A stretch of DNA of 64,000 nucleotides from Streptomyces sp. TS71-3 (GCF_018327685.1 NZ_BNEL01000001.1:1674001-1738000), one strand, 5' to 3'. Numbered from the stretch's first letter, positions 16,031 to 25,514 are shown. Notes: a model not told the origin generated them from the sequence alone. A program made the numbers and translations.

Positions 16031-16050
16031 TTATCCACAGGTGTGGAAAA
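16031..16050. promoter_or_regulatory. Inverted pair of DnaA-box-like sequences in an AT-rich patch
   Basis: TTATCCACA (16031-16039) is an exact consensus DnaA box and TGTGGAAAA (16042-16050) is a one-mismatch box in the opposite orientation. The following 30 bp are unusually A/T-rich for this genome. This occupies the 289-bp divergent gap between the ThiF-like and metallopeptidase genes. Confidence 0.5.
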
Positions 16051-16139
16051 TAGTCATACAAATATGGGGAATGCCTCGCCCGGCGCCGGATCCGTCGCCA
16101 AGGGCCCGGGGGAACGGGACTTCCGCCGCGTGCAGCAGG

Positions 16140-16145
16140 TAACGT
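16140..16145 (+). promoter_or_regulatory. -10 element TAACGT, leaderless promoter
   Basis: TAACGT followed by exactly 6 nt and GTG 16152. Confidence 0.5.
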
Positions 16146-16151
16146 CGTGGC

Positions 16152-16742
16152 GTGCCCGCCGACCCACTGCACCGCGCCGGAACCTCTCAGCGCAGTACGA
16201 CGAGCCAGCCATCCGGCGGCTCCGGGGCGAGCGCGGTCGAGGTGCGCAGAAGCAGCCGTCGCCGCAGAACGGTGTCCGCGTACCGCGAGGGCGATCGCAC
16301 CGTCGTACTGATCCCCGCCCGGATGTCCAAGGCGGAGGAGCAGCGCTGGGTGACAGTCATGCTCGACAAGCTGGCCGCCCAGGAGAGCAAGCGCACCCTG
16401 GACGACGCGGACCTCGCCGAGCGGGCCGGGCAGCTGTCCGCCCAGTACTTCGACGGCCGGGCCAGACCCACCTCGGTCCGCTGGGTCACCAACCAGAACA
16501 CCCGCTGGGGCTCGTGCACCCCGGCCGAGGGCAGCATCCGCCTCTCGCACCGCCTGCAGGGCATGCCCGACTACGTCATCGACTACGTCCTCGCCCACGA
16601 ACTGGCCCACCTGCTGGTGCCCGGACACGGCCCCGGCTTCTGGCGGCTGCTGGAGGCCTACCCGCGCACGGAGCGGGCGCGCGGCTATCTCGAAGGGGTG
16701 GTCGCCGCGGACCGGCTGCCCCATGTGCCCGCCCCGGACTGA
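16152..16742 (+). CDS. YgjP/DUF45-type (M48-like) zinc metallopeptidase
   Basis: 196 aa. The signature is AHELAHLLVPGHGPGFW: HExxH at ~149-153 with a further His six residues later, preceded by TRWGSCTP and DYVLAHELAH as in the YgjP family. The N-terminal ~35 residues are Ser/Arg-rich and probably disordered; no signal peptide, so cytoplasmic. The GTG start is leaderless by promoter geometry. Substrate unknown. Confidence 0.85.
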   Translation: MPADPLHRAGTSQRSTTSQPSGGSGASAVEVRRSSRRRRTVSAYREGDRTVVLIPARMSKAEEQRWVTVMLDKLAAQESKRTLDDADLAERAGQLSAQYFDGRARPTSVRWVTNQNTRWGSCTPAEGSIRLSHRLQGMPDYVIDYVLAHELAHLLVPGHGPGFWRLLEAYPRTERARGYLEGVVAADRLPHVPAPD

Positions 16743-16817
16743 TCCGTCACGTCCCGTCCCGCCCGGTGATTGTGTACCGGGTGTGTAGCGGCTTCGTGCG
16801 CTGTCAGAGATTGCGGT

Positions 16818-16823
16818 TAGCCT
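16818..16823 (+). promoter_or_regulatory. -10 element of the TerD-AIM24 operon
   Basis: TAGCCT ~45 bp upstream of the TerD-AIM24 ATG. A weak TTCGTG at 16793-16798 could be the -35 (19-bp spacer). Confidence 0.4.
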
Positions 16824-16867
16824 GACGCGACGTACACACACATCGTGATGGGGGACGGTCGTCTCGC

Positions 16868-19282
16868 ATGGCTCGTGAATTCCAGCGCGGCCACAAGGCC
16901 AGGATCAGTGACCTCACCGCCGGAACGGATCTGTACGTGGGCGTCCGCATCGACGCCCCGGGGCTGGCCTTCGACATCAGCTGCTTCGGGCTCGACGCGG
17001 ACGAACGGCTCGCCGACGACCGCTACCTCGTCTTCTTCAACCAGCCGAAGTCCCCGGAGGAGGCCCTCCAACTGCTCGGGGCCCAGGCCGGCGACACGGA
17101 GTCGTTCCGGGTCACGCTGGACAGGATCCCGGCGGAGATCCAGAGGCTGTCGTTCACCGCCAGCGTCGACGGCGAGGGGCAGATGTCGGAGATCGGCTCC
17201 GGTTACCTGCGGATCGTGGCGGGCGGCCTGGAGGTGGCCCGGTACTCGTTCAGCGGTCCCGAGTTCACCACCGAACGCGCGCTGGTGCTCGGCGACTTCT
17301 ACATGAAGGACGCCTGGCGGTTCGCCGCCGTCGGCCAGGGATTCGACGGCACGCTGGACACGCTGATCAAGTACTTCGGCGGTGAGATCGCCGAGGAGCA
17401 GAAGGCCGCGCGGGAAGCGGAGACGGAGATTCCAGCCTTCGCGCTGCCGACCGAGGCCTTTCCCGTGCCGGCGTTCGCCCCGCCTTCGGAGCCGGTCGAG
17501 CCGCCCGCGTTCGCCGTCCCGGCTCCGGCCCCCGCTCCGGCCCCGGCCGCACCTGAGCCCGCGGCCCCGGAGCGCCGGGCGGTGCCGCCCGCCCCCGGCC
17601 CCGCGCCGGCGCCCGCCCCCGCTCCCGCGCCGCAGAGCTTTCCGCCGGCGGCCGACGACGCCACGCCGCCCGGCGGCGAGCCCGCGCTCTCGGACGCCCC
17701 CACGGTCGCCGGCCGGCCGATCGTGCACGGCGCCGCGACCTTCGCCGGCCCCACCGCTCCCGAGAGCACGACCGCACCGGCGTCCCCGTACGGCCCGCTG
17801 GACCAGCCACTGCTTCCGGGCCAGTCCGGCCATTTCGGGAACCCCGATCCCGGCCAGCCGCAGCAGCCCGGTCACGCGTCCGGCCAGCCGGCGTCCCTGC
17901 CACCCGGCTACGGCCGGCCCGGGCAGCCGTCACCTCGGCCGTCCGATCAACCCCTGCCTCACCCGCCTGGCCAGACGGGTGCCCTGCCGCCCGGGTACGC
18001 CCAGCAGGGCACGTCCGCGTCCGCGGCCCTGCCGCCCGGGTACGCCCACCACGGCCCGACGGCGCCTGCCTACGGTCAGACCGGTCACCCCGAGCCTCAG
18101 CCGCCTGGCCAGACGGGTTCCGTGCCACCCGGCTACGCTCCACAGGGCACATCAGCCGCGCTACCGCCGGGCTACGGCCATCCCGTTCATCCGGCACCCC
18201 CGCCGCCCGGCCACCCCGCCCCCATCCCGCCCGGCCACCCCCAGGGCCGGCCGGCGCCGCTGCCGCCCGGCTACGCGCCTCCCGGCCAGACGGCGTCCGT
18301 GCCCGCCGGCCACCCCGCGGCCCCGCCTCCCAGCTACGACGAGCCCGAGCTGCTGGCGCCGACCGAAGGCGACGGCTACGGCCTCCAGACGCCCACCCCG
18401 ACCGCACCCCTCGACTGGGGCCGGCCGCTCGCCCTGCCGACCACACCGCCCGCCCCGACCCTGCCGCCCGGCTACGGTCGGCCCCCGGGCGCACCGCGCC
18501 CCGGGCTCTCCCAGCCCCCGTCCGGCACGTACGCGGGCCCGCCCCCGTCCGCGTACTCGCAGGCCGGACAGCCGCAGTTCCCCGGCGCGGCCGGGCAGGG
18601 AGCAGGGGTGCAGGGCGTCATGGCCGCACTCCAGCCCTACCGGGAGACCGCGACCGGGCAGCGCTGGACCCTGCAGAACGAGAAGCTGGTCCGGGTGGAC
18701 CTGGCCATCGGCGCCCAGGCGTTGCTCGCCCGCCAGGGCACAGTGGTGCTCCACCAGGGCAAGGTCGACTTCGCCCAGAAGGGCGCGGGGATCGCCGGCC
18801 GGGTCGCCGGTGACGCCACCGGCCAGGAGGACCAGCTGGTGCGCTGCACGGGCCACGGCCAGGTGTTCCTCGCGGAGGACGCCGCCCATCTGTTCCCCGT
18901 CGAGCTCCAGGGCGACGCCATCTGCGTCTCCGCGGAGCACGTCCTCGCGTTCGACGAGGCCCTCCAGTACGAGGCGCGTCGCATCGAGGGGCAGGGCATC
19001 CCCGGCGGTGCCCTCGCCACCCTCCAGTTCCAGGGCACCGGAACGGTCCTGGTGAAGACGCACGGCCTGCCCGTCGTGCTCCCCGTGACGCCCACGACCT
19101 TCGCCGACTGCCATGCGGTCGTCGCCTGGTCGGCGGCGTCCCAGGTTGTCGTCGCCGGCCAGGTGCGGACGCGGTCGAACGCCCATCCGGGCGCCGGCGG
19201 GCAGAGCGTGAACCTCCAGTTCCGGGGAGCGCCCGGCCACTTCATCGTCGTCCAGCCGTTCGAGGTCCGAGGTCCGTCATGA
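16868..19282 (+). CDS. TerD-domain / AIM24-domain fusion protein
   Basis: 804 aa in three parts. Residues 1-~175 are a TerD-like beta-sandwich (YVGVRIDAPGLAFDISCFGLD, ADDRYLVFFNQPKSP, LVLGDFYMKDAWRFAAVGQGF). Residues ~180-590 are a Pro/Ala/Gly linker with repeated [LV]PPGY units (at least seven). Residues ~595-800 are an AIM24 (DUF124) beta-helix domain. TerD proteins occur in tellurite/stress operons and bind calcium; the acidic cluster here is only partly like the canonical one. AIM24 domains have no established enzyme activity. GGGGGAC precedes the ATG. Two AIM24 genes follow, the first overlapping by 4 bp, so this is one operon. Confidence 0.85.
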   Translation: MAREFQRGHKARISDLTAGTDLYVGVRIDAPGLAFDISCFGLDADERLADDRYLVFFNQPKSPEEALQLLGAQAGDTESFRVTLDRIPAEIQRLSFTASVDGEGQMSEIGSGYLRIVAGGLEVARYSFSGPEFTTERALVLGDFYMKDAWRFAAVGQGFDGTLDTLIKYFGGEIAEEQKAAREAETEIPAFALPTEAFPVPAFAPPSEPVEPPAFAVPAPAPAPAPAAPEPAAPERRAVPPAPGPAPAPAPAPAPQSFPPAADDATPPGGEPALSDAPTVAGRPIVHGAATFAGPTAPESTTAPASPYGPLDQPLLPGQSGHFGNPDPGQPQQPGHASGQPASLPPGYGRPGQPSPRPSDQPLPHPPGQTGALPPGYAQQGTSASAALPPGYAHHGPTAPAYGQTGHPEPQPPGQTGSVPPGYAPQGTSAALPPGYGHPVHPAPPPPGHPAPIPPGHPQGRPAPLPPGYAPPGQTASVPAGHPAAPPPSYDEPELLAPTEGDGYGLQTPTPTAPLDWGRPLALPTTPPAPTLPPGYGRPPGAPRPGLSQPPSGTYAGPPPSAYSQAGQPQFPGAAGQGAGVQGVMAALQPYRETATGQRWTLQNEKLVRVDLAIGAQALLARQGTVVLHQGKVDFAQKGAGIAGRVAGDATGQEDQLVRCTGHGQVFLAEDAAHLFPVELQGDAICVSAEHVLAFDEALQYEARRIEGQGIPGGALATLQFQGTGTVLVKTHGLPVVLPVTPTTFADCHAVVAWSAASQVVVAGQVRTRSNAHPGAGGQSVNLQFRGAPGHFIVVQPFEVRGPS

Positions 19283-19968
19283 ACCAGCAGCTCGCGGGCT
19301 TCGCGCCGGCACCGGTGGCCGCCCGCATGGAGAACCACGGCCCGCACATGGTCAAGGTCGCCCTCCAGAGCGGTCAGGACCTCTACGCGCGCGTGGGCTC
19401 GATGTCCGCCCACGAGGGCCTCGTGCAGTACGAGCCCGACCCTCCCGCGGTCCGGCAGACGGCCCGGGACTGGACCACGGACGAGGGCGCGCCCCTGATG
19501 AAGTGCAGCGGCGACGGCATCCTCTACCTGGCGGACCACGGTGCGGACGTCGTCGTCGTCAACCTCAACGGCGACGGGCTCTCCGTCAACGGCACCAGCC
19601 TGCTGGCCTTCGACGCGCATCTGGAGTGGGGCGTCGAGCGGGTGAAGGGCATGGCGAAGTTCACCGGGCAGGGCCTCTGGAACGTCCATGTCTCCGGGCG
19701 GGGCTCCGTGGCGCTGACGTCCAGGGGCACCCCCATCGTCCTCGACTGCGGCCGGGGCGAGGACGAGACCTACGTGGACCCCGCCGCACTCGTCGCCTGG
19801 TCGCCGAACCTCAAGGTGAAGGCGAAGCGCATATTCAAGGCCGGCACCCTCATCGGGCGGGGCAGCGGCGAGGCCTACCAGATGGGCTTCGTGGGACAGG
19901 GCATCGTCGTCGTGCAGCCGAGCGAGAACAGCACCGACAGCGCCGACCGGCTCCGGATCCGGGGCTGA
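19279..19968 (+). CDS. AIM24 family protein (second gene of the TerD-AIM24 operon)
   Basis: 229 aa, nearly all AIM24 domain (MVKVALQSGQDLYARVGSMSAHEGLV...LYLADHGADVVVVNLNGDGLSVNG...GFVGQGIVVVQPS). The ATG overlaps the stop of the fusion gene (ATGA), implying translational coupling. No signal peptide or membrane segment. Function unknown; paralogous to the C-terminal part of the upstream protein and to the next gene. Confidence 0.88.
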   Translation: MNQQLAGFAPAPVAARMENHGPHMVKVALQSGQDLYARVGSMSAHEGLVQYEPDPPAVRQTARDWTTDEGAPLMKCSGDGILYLADHGADVVVVNLNGDGLSVNGTSLLAFDAHLEWGVERVKGMAKFTGQGLWNVHVSGRGSVALTSRGTPIVLDCGRGEDETYVDPAALVAWSPNLKVKAKRIFKAGTLIGRGSGEAYQMGFVGQGIVVVQPSENSTDSADRLRIRG

Positions 19969-19984
19969 GGGGGAGACCAGACAG

Positions 19985-20764
19985 ATGCAGAGCCCGCTTT
20001 TCAGCTTCGCCGAACGGCAGACCCAGGAGCGCTACGCCCTACAGAACCCGCAGCTCCTGCGGATCACTCTGCGGGGGAACGACGACGTGCTGGCGCGTCA
20101 GGGCTCCGTGGTCGCCCACCAGGGGCTGGTCGAGTTCGACGGCGAGATCCAGACGACGATGGGGCAGCAGCACGCCCCCGCGGGGACCGGCGGGGGCGCG
20201 GACCTCATGCGCTGCCAGGGGCAGGGCACGGCCTACTTCGCCGGCCTCGCCCAGTACGTCCATGTCGTCGACGTCGATCAGGACGGCCTGACCGTCGACA
20301 GCGGCTCCGTGCTCGCGATGGACGCCGCGCTGCACCACGAGATCGTGGCCGTGGACAGCCGGTACGGGGTCTCCGGCTCGGGCAGGCACCTGATCGTCGT
20401 CAGCGGCCGCGGTCAGGTGGCCCTCATGACCTCGGGGCACCCGCTGATGGTCCAGGTCACCCCGGACCGTTACGTCAACGCCGACGCGGACGCCGTCGTG
20501 GCGTGGTCCAACGGCCTGCGGGTGCAGATGCAGGCGCAGAACCACTCCCCGGGTGCACGGCGCCGGGGCGGGAACACCGGCGGGGCGTGGGAGCTGAGCT
20601 TCATGGGGCAGGGCTACGCGCTCGTCCAGCCCGGCGAGCCACTGCCGCCGGTGGCAGCCACGGCCGGCCAGGGATCGGGTGCCCAGGGCCAGGGGCCGGG
20701 CACGCAGTACGGTATGGGCCCGTACGGGCCGGAGAGCCAGAACCAGGGCACCGTCTGGAACTGA
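19985..20764 (+). CDS. AIM24 family protein (third gene of the TerD-AIM24 operon)
   Basis: 259 aa. AIM24 domain spans ~20-220 (YALQNPQLLRITLRGNDDVLARQGSVVAHQGLVEF...GQGYALVQPGE), followed by a Gly/Gln-rich tail. The ATG lies 16 nt after the previous stop, with GGGGGAG upstream. With the preceding genes it makes three AIM24 domains in one operon, which suggests a hetero-oligomer; this is inference. Confidence 0.88.
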   Translation: MQSPLFSFAERQTQERYALQNPQLLRITLRGNDDVLARQGSVVAHQGLVEFDGEIQTTMGQQHAPAGTGGGADLMRCQGQGTAYFAGLAQYVHVVDVDQDGLTVDSGSVLAMDAALHHEIVAVDSRYGVSGSGRHLIVVSGRGQVALMTSGHPLMVQVTPDRYVNADADAVVAWSNGLRVQMQAQNHSPGARRRGGNTGGAWELSFMGQGYALVQPGEPLPPVAATAGQGSGAQGQGPGTQYGMGPYGPESQNQGTVWN

Positions 20765-20817
20765 CGCCCGGGGCCGCGCCGCCGTCCCGGCCCTTACGCT
20801 GCCGGACATCCCTGTCC

Positions 20818-20862
20818 TCCGGACGTCCCTACGCCGCGACGTCCTTACGCCGCGACGCCCCT
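20818..20862. repeat. Short tandem repeats between convergent genes
   Basis: Imperfect ~16-bp units of TACGCCGCGACGTCC type, about 2.5 copies, between the AIM24 operon and the Nudix gene. No T-run terminator is seen. Confidence 0.5.
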
Positions 20863-21379
20863 ACGCTCCGACCCTCTCCCGTGCCGCCCCCAGGAGCCGG
20901 ACCACCGAGTCGTCCGCGGCGTCCGGCACCTCCGCGTAGCGGAACCAGCGGAGGTCGAGGGACTCGTCGCTGATCGCCTCCACCGCCCCGGCCGGGGCCA
21001 GGGCCGCGTACTGGACGTCGAGGTGCCACGCGCAGGGCGTCTGGTGGCGGTCGAGCCGTACCGGGCCGGGCAGCAGCGTCAGGCCGGTGATACCGGACTC
21101 CTCGGTGGCCTCGCGCAGCGCGGCGTCCGCGAGCGTCCCGTCCTGGGGCTCGCAGTGGCCGCCCATCTGCAACCACATGCGGAGCTTGCGGTGCAGCGTC
21201 AGCAGCACCCGGCCGCGGTCGGGGTCGATCACCAGCGCGCTGGCCGTGATGTGCCCGGCCGCGCAGGCCTTCCACATGCCGTCCGGGTGCGCGGTCAGAT
21301 GGTCCAGGTACGACTGGCGCAGCGCGTCCTGCGCCGGGTACTCCTTGAGGACGAGAACGGCGTCGTCGTGCAGGCTCAC
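20861..21379 (-). CDS. Nudix hydrolase
   Basis: 172 aa. A Nudix box with REATEESG (~105-112) is preceded by the GGHCEPQD variant of its first half (GGH-type Nudix proteins). The substrate is unknown. The GTG start overlaps the stop of the upstream DUF2342 gene by 3 bases (GTGA), so the two are coupled. No zinc ribbon or NudC motif, so it is unrelated to the NudC at 4.5 kb in function. Confidence 0.88.
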   Translation of the reverse strand: MSLHDDAVLVLKEYPAQDALRQSYLDHLTAHPDGMWKACAAGHITASALVIDPDRGRVLLTLHRKLRMWLQMGGHCEPQDGTLADAALREATEESGITGLTLLPGPVRLDRHQTPCAWHLDVQYAALAPAGAVEAISDESLDLRWFRYAEVPDAADDSVVRLLGAARERVGA

Positions 21380-22959
21380 CGCTTGTCGTCGCCCTCGCTG
21401 CCCGAGTCCTCGCCGGAGTCCTTGCCGGTGTCGGGGCCCTTGCCCGAGTCCTTGCCGGGCGCAGAGTCCTCGTCGGAAGCGGAATCCTCGCCGCCCGCGG
21501 CCTTGTCTCCGCCCTCGGCGGCCTTGCCGCCGGAGGCCCTGGGGGCCTCGGAACCCTCGCCGCCGTCCTCGTCCTCCGTCCGATCCCGCTCGCCGCCGAG
21601 TGCTTCGCCGAGCATCTTGTCCAGCTCGGAGAAGTCCAGCTGCTCGCGGTGCACGAAGCCGTCCGGATCGTCCAGGTCGGAGGCGGTGGGCAGCATGTCC
21701 GGGTGGGACCACAGGGCGTCGCGGCCGTCGACACCGCGGGCGTCCGTGAGCGACGCCCACAGCCGGGCGGCGTCGCGCAGGCGGCGCGGGCGGAGCTCCA
21801 GACCGATCAGCGTCGCGAACGTCTGCTCCGCGGGGCCGCCGGTGGCACGGCGGCGGCGCAGCGTCTCACGGAGCGCCGAGGCCGACGACAGGCGGGGGCT
21901 GGCGGCCGCGTGGACGACGGCGTCGACCCAGCCCTCGACGAGCGCCAGAGCCGTCTCCAGGCGGGCCAGGGCGTTCTTCTGCTCGGGGGTGTCCTCCGGC
22001 TGGAACATGCCCTGTTGCAGCGCCTCCTGGAGCTGCTCGGGGTTCTGCGGGTCGAGCTGGCCGACCACGTCCTCCAGCTTCTGCGTGTCGACCTTGATGC
22101 CCCGCGCATAGCCGTCGACCGCGCCGAACAGATGCGACCGCAGCCACGGCACGTGGGCGAAGAGGCGCTGATGGGCCGCCTCGCGCAGCGCCAGGTACAG
22201 CCGCACCTCCTCCTGGGGCACCCCCAGGTCCTTGCCGAACGCAGCGACGTTCAGCGGCAGCAGCGCGGCCTTGCCCGCCGGGCCGAGCGGCAGGCCGATG
22301 TCGGAGGAGCCCACCACCTCGCCCGCGAGCACGCCCACGGCCTGGCCGATCTGGGTGCCGAACATGGCGCCGCCCATGGAGCGCATCATCCCGATCAGCG
22401 GGCCCGCCATGGCCTGCATCTCCTCGGGGAGCACATCACCCATGGCCGCCCCGACCCGCTCGGCGACGGGATCGACCAGTTCCTGCCAGATCGGAAGGGT
22501 GGCTTCCACCCACTCGGCGCGGCTCCAGGCCACGGCCGAGCCCGAGCCCGACGGCAGGGATGTGGCGTCGTCCAGCCAGAGGTCGGCGAGCCGGATCGCC
22601 TCCTCGACAGCGGAGCGCTCAGCGGGGCCCACGCTGCTGTCCTTGGTGCCGTCCGGCGTGCCCTGGGAGACGGTCTGGCGGGCGATCTGCTTGGCCATGT
22701 CCCAGTTCACCGGGCCGCCCTCGTAGGAGAGCATCTGGCCGAGCTGCTGGAACGCGGCGCCCAGGTCGTTCGGGTTCATGGACCCGAACATCGCGGCCAG
22801 CGGGTTGTCCCCACCGCCTCCTCCGGGCAGTCCGAAACCGAACGGATTGGCAGGTCCCTGTCCCTGACCACCACCGCCCTGCTGGTCCTTCTCCTTGCCC
22901 TCGTCGCCGTCGTCCGGCTCCTCCGGCGGAAGGCCGAATCCGAATGGGGTGTCACTCAC
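21376..22959 (-). CDS. Zinc-dependent metalloprotease of the DUF2342 (zincin_2) family
   Basis: 527 aa. The N-terminus is Gly/Gln-rich with two PFGFGLP repeats; the core (~80-430) has DUF2342 features: NWDMAKQIARQ, AMFGTQIGQAVG, REAAHQRLFAHVPWLRSHL (the HxxxxH-like region) and VEGWVDAVVHAA. The last ~95 residues are an acidic Asp/Glu/Gly/Lys tail. Family members are conserved in actinobacteria, including the mycobacterial whiB7 neighbourhood; the substrate is unknown. GTG start with GAGGA 5 nt upstream. Divergent from the SDR gene. Confidence 0.85.
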   Translation of the reverse strand: MSDTPFGFGLPPEEPDDGDEGKEKDQQGGGGQGQGPANPFGFGLPGGGGGDNPLAAMFGSMNPNDLGAAFQQLGQMLSYEGGPVNWDMAKQIARQTVSQGTPDGTKDSSVGPAERSAVEEAIRLADLWLDDATSLPSGSGSAVAWSRAEWVEATLPIWQELVDPVAERVGAAMGDVLPEEMQAMAGPLIGMMRSMGGAMFGTQIGQAVGVLAGEVVGSSDIGLPLGPAGKAALLPLNVAAFGKDLGVPQEEVRLYLALREAAHQRLFAHVPWLRSHLFGAVDGYARGIKVDTQKLEDVVGQLDPQNPEQLQEALQQGMFQPEDTPEQKNALARLETALALVEGWVDAVVHAAASPRLSSASALRETLRRRRATGGPAEQTFATLIGLELRPRRLRDAARLWASLTDARGVDGRDALWSHPDMLPTASDLDDPDGFVHREQLDFSELDKMLGEALGGERDRTEDEDGGEGSEAPRASGGKAAEGGDKAAGGEDSASDEDSAPGKDSGKGPDTGKDSGEDSGSEGDDKR

Positions 22960-23150
22960 GGGATTCCTCGGCTCGTTGGGCCGCCGGATGGAGCCGGCGG
23001 CGACTGCCCTGCGTCACATTCCAGCGTAGACACCCGAGGCCCTGCGAGCCTCGGTGCTCCGCCGAGTCGGTGCCTGCGGCAGGATGGATGCCACCGGCCA
23101 CGTGCGATTTCCTTGGCGTACGTACTGAAGACAACCGCTGGAGACACCTG

Positions 23151-24260
23151 GTGAGTTCCCCTGATCCACAGGTTCGCGCAGCGCGAAACCCCGGGCCAGG
23201 GCCTGTACAGAACGGGCCCGTCGTCGCCGTCACCGGCGCCGCCTCGGGCGTCGGCGCGCTGCTGACCGAGCGCCTCGCCGCGAGCGACGAGGTGGGGCAG
23301 GTGGTCGCCGTCGACGAGCGGCGCGGGCAGTGCGAGGCGGCCGAATGGCACACCCTGGACGTCCGCGACCCGGCGATCGCCGAGCGGCTGCGCGGCGTGG
23401 ACGTCGTCGTCCACCTCGCCGTCGACCTGGACCTGGAGACGGATCCGGCCGCCCGCAGCGCCTACAACGTCCGCGGTACCCAGACGGTGCTGACCGCGGC
23501 CGCCGCGGCCGGGGTCCGCCGTGTCGTGCTGTGCACGTCCGCCATGGTCTACGGGGCGCTGCCCGACAACGAGCTGCCGCTCTCGGAGGACGCGGAGCTG
23601 CGCGCGACCGCCGAGGCCACCGGCGTCGGCGACCTCCTGGAGATCGAGCGCCTCGGGCGCCGGGCTCCCAGAGCGCACCCCGGCCTCAACGTCACCGTCG
23701 TCAGGCCCGCCGTCCTGGTGGGCGGTACCGACACGGCGCTCACCCGCTACTTCGAGTCACCTCGGCTTCTCGTGGTCGCGGGGTCCCGGCCGGCCTGGCA
23801 GTTCTGCCACGTCGAGGACCTGTGCAGCGCCCTGGAGTACGCGGCGCTGGAGAAGGTGGAGGGCGAGCTCGCGGTCGGCTGCGACGGCTGGCTGGAGCAG
23901 GAGGAGGTCGAGGAGCTCAGCGGGATCCGCCGCATGGAGCTGCCCTCCGCGGTGGCCCTGGGCGCCGCGGCCCGGCTGCACCGCATCGGGCTCACCCCCT
24001 CGCCCGCCGGCGACCTCGCGTACACGATGTACCCGTGGGTGGTCAGCGTCAGCAGGCTGCACGACGCGGGCTGGCGCCCGCAGTGGTCCAACGAGGAGGT
24101 GCTCGCCGAGCTCCTGGCGGAGGCGGCCGGGCGGCACACGGTCGCCGGGCGGCGGCTCGGGCGCAAGGACGCCACGGCCGCGGGCGCCGCGGGGGCGACG
24201 GTGGCACTGCTGGGCACGGCGGCCCTGGTCCGCAGGGCGCGCAAGGCCCGGCGGCGGTAG
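23151..24260 (+). CDS. Extended SDR / NAD-dependent epimerase-like protein with C-terminal membrane anchor
   Basis: 369 aa. The Rossmann motif is VTGAASGVGALL near the N-terminus; an SDR serine is in VVLCTSAMVYG, and the YxxxK motif is not clear, so it is an atypical SDR. The C-terminus ends in a short hydrophobic stretch (AAGAAGATVALLGTAALV) followed by RRARKARRR, consistent with a tail anchor facing the cytoplasm. GTG start with GGAG 7 nt upstream. Substrate unknown. Confidence 0.82.
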   Translation: MSSPDPQVRAARNPGPGPVQNGPVVAVTGAASGVGALLTERLAASDEVGQVVAVDERRGQCEAAEWHTLDVRDPAIAERLRGVDVVVHLAVDLDLETDPAARSAYNVRGTQTVLTAAAAAGVRRVVLCTSAMVYGALPDNELPLSEDAELRATAEATGVGDLLEIERLGRRAPRAHPGLNVTVVRPAVLVGGTDTALTRYFESPRLLVVAGSRPAWQFCHVEDLCSALEYAALEKVEGELAVGCDGWLEQEEVEELSGIRRMELPSAVALGAAARLHRIGLTPSPAGDLAYTMYPWVVSVSRLHDAGWRPQWSNEEVLAELLAEAAGRHTVAGRRLGRKDATAAGAAGATVALLGTAALVRRARKARRR

Positions 24261-24479
24261 GGCCGGGCAGGCGCGGGCAGAGGCCGGGGCACGCACGCCG
24301 TGAGAGCCGCGGCGGACCGGGAGAGCGGGCTCCCGGGTCCGGCCCCCGGGCCCGGCCGCCGGGCCCCGGGGGCCGCCGGGCACCCGTGGGACGGGACCGC
24401 CCTCAGGAACGGCGTGGGAGAGTGGCGGTGGGCGGTCGCGGGAACGGTTCCTCGCGGCTGGGCGGCAGGGCGTGATTCC

Positions 24480-24485
24480 TAGGAT
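24480..24485 (+). promoter_or_regulatory. -10 element TAGGAT, leaderless promoter of moaE
   Basis: TAGGAT, 6 nt, then ATG 24492. The 220-bp gap before it shows nothing else that I can name. Confidence 0.55.
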
Positions 24486-24491
24486 GGTGGC

Positions 24492-24926
<435 letters not shown>

Positions 24927-24987
24927 CCACAAACCGGCCCGGAGCATTCCGGTTGCGTAACCGGACCCCTGCCGTGAGCGTTGACGG

Positions 24988-25006
24988 AGCAGACGATTAA
25001 TCTGCT
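24988..25006. promoter_or_regulatory. Inverted repeat upstream of the small membrane-protein gene
   Basis: AGCAGA-N7-TCTGCT, just after a TTGACG (24981-24986) that could be a -35 box. Possible operator; the -10 is not clear. Confidence 0.35.
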
Positions 25007-25048
25007 GATCAGTCAGTGTCGGTGGCTCTTTGGGGTTGGGAGGTCGGC

Positions 25049-25264
25049 ATGGCGGTGCTCGCCTGGCTGCTGATTCCGCTTGTGGCTGCGGTCGGCGCCA
25101 GCCTGTGGGGGAAGTGGGCCGCACGCCAGCGCAAGGTCGGCGACGGCCCCGAGCTGGCCGGCTACGCCCGCTTCCGCGCGGCGATGGAGAAGACGGCCCT
25201 GGAGGGGGCCGGCTCCGTCACCGCCGGCACCGAGGATCCCGAACCGGTCTCCACGCGCGCGTAG
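25049..25264 (+). CDS. Small single-pass membrane protein
   Basis: 71 aa. An N-terminal hydrophobic helix (AVLAWLLIPLVAAVGASLW, ~residues 2-20) is followed by KWAARQRK and a mostly hydrophilic helical region. The ATG has GGGAGG 5 nt upstream, a better start than the GTG at 25016. No known domain; it precedes the PDZ protease gene but is separated from it by a hairpin. Confidence 0.65.
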   Translation: MAVLAWLLIPLVAAVGASLWGKWAARQRKVGDGPELAGYARFRAAMEKTALEGAGSVTAGTEDPEPVSTRA

Positions 25265-25333
25265 GCGGCGCGATCCACACGGCAGGCGCCTGCGGCTCGG
25301 ACACGGGCAGGGCGTCGGCCCGGACGCCGAGCC

Positions 25334-25361
25334 GTGGAGAGCGCCGTCGGAGGCTCTCCAC
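25334..25361 (+). terminator. Hairpin after the small membrane-protein gene
   Basis: Perfect 9-bp stem GTGGAGAGC / GCTCTCCAC with a 10-nt loop. The same gap carries three copies of CCACGCGCGCGT (25251, 25358, 25415). Confidence 0.55.
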
Positions 25362-25502
25362 GCGCGCGTCAGCGGTCGTCCGGCGCCCTGGGCCGCGGAC
25401 CGGCTCCACGGCCGCCACGCGCGCGTAGGGCGCCCTTACCGGCACCGCCGGGCCGGGGGCCCGGGGCCGCCGCCCCGTCCGCGCTCCCACAGGCTTGTCA
25501 CG

Positions 25503-25508
25503 TACTGT
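25503..25508 (+). promoter_or_regulatory. -10 element TACTGT, leaderless promoter
   Basis: TACTGT, 6 nt, ATG 25515; no ribosome site is present. Confidence 0.5.
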
Positions 25509-25514
25509 CGTCCC

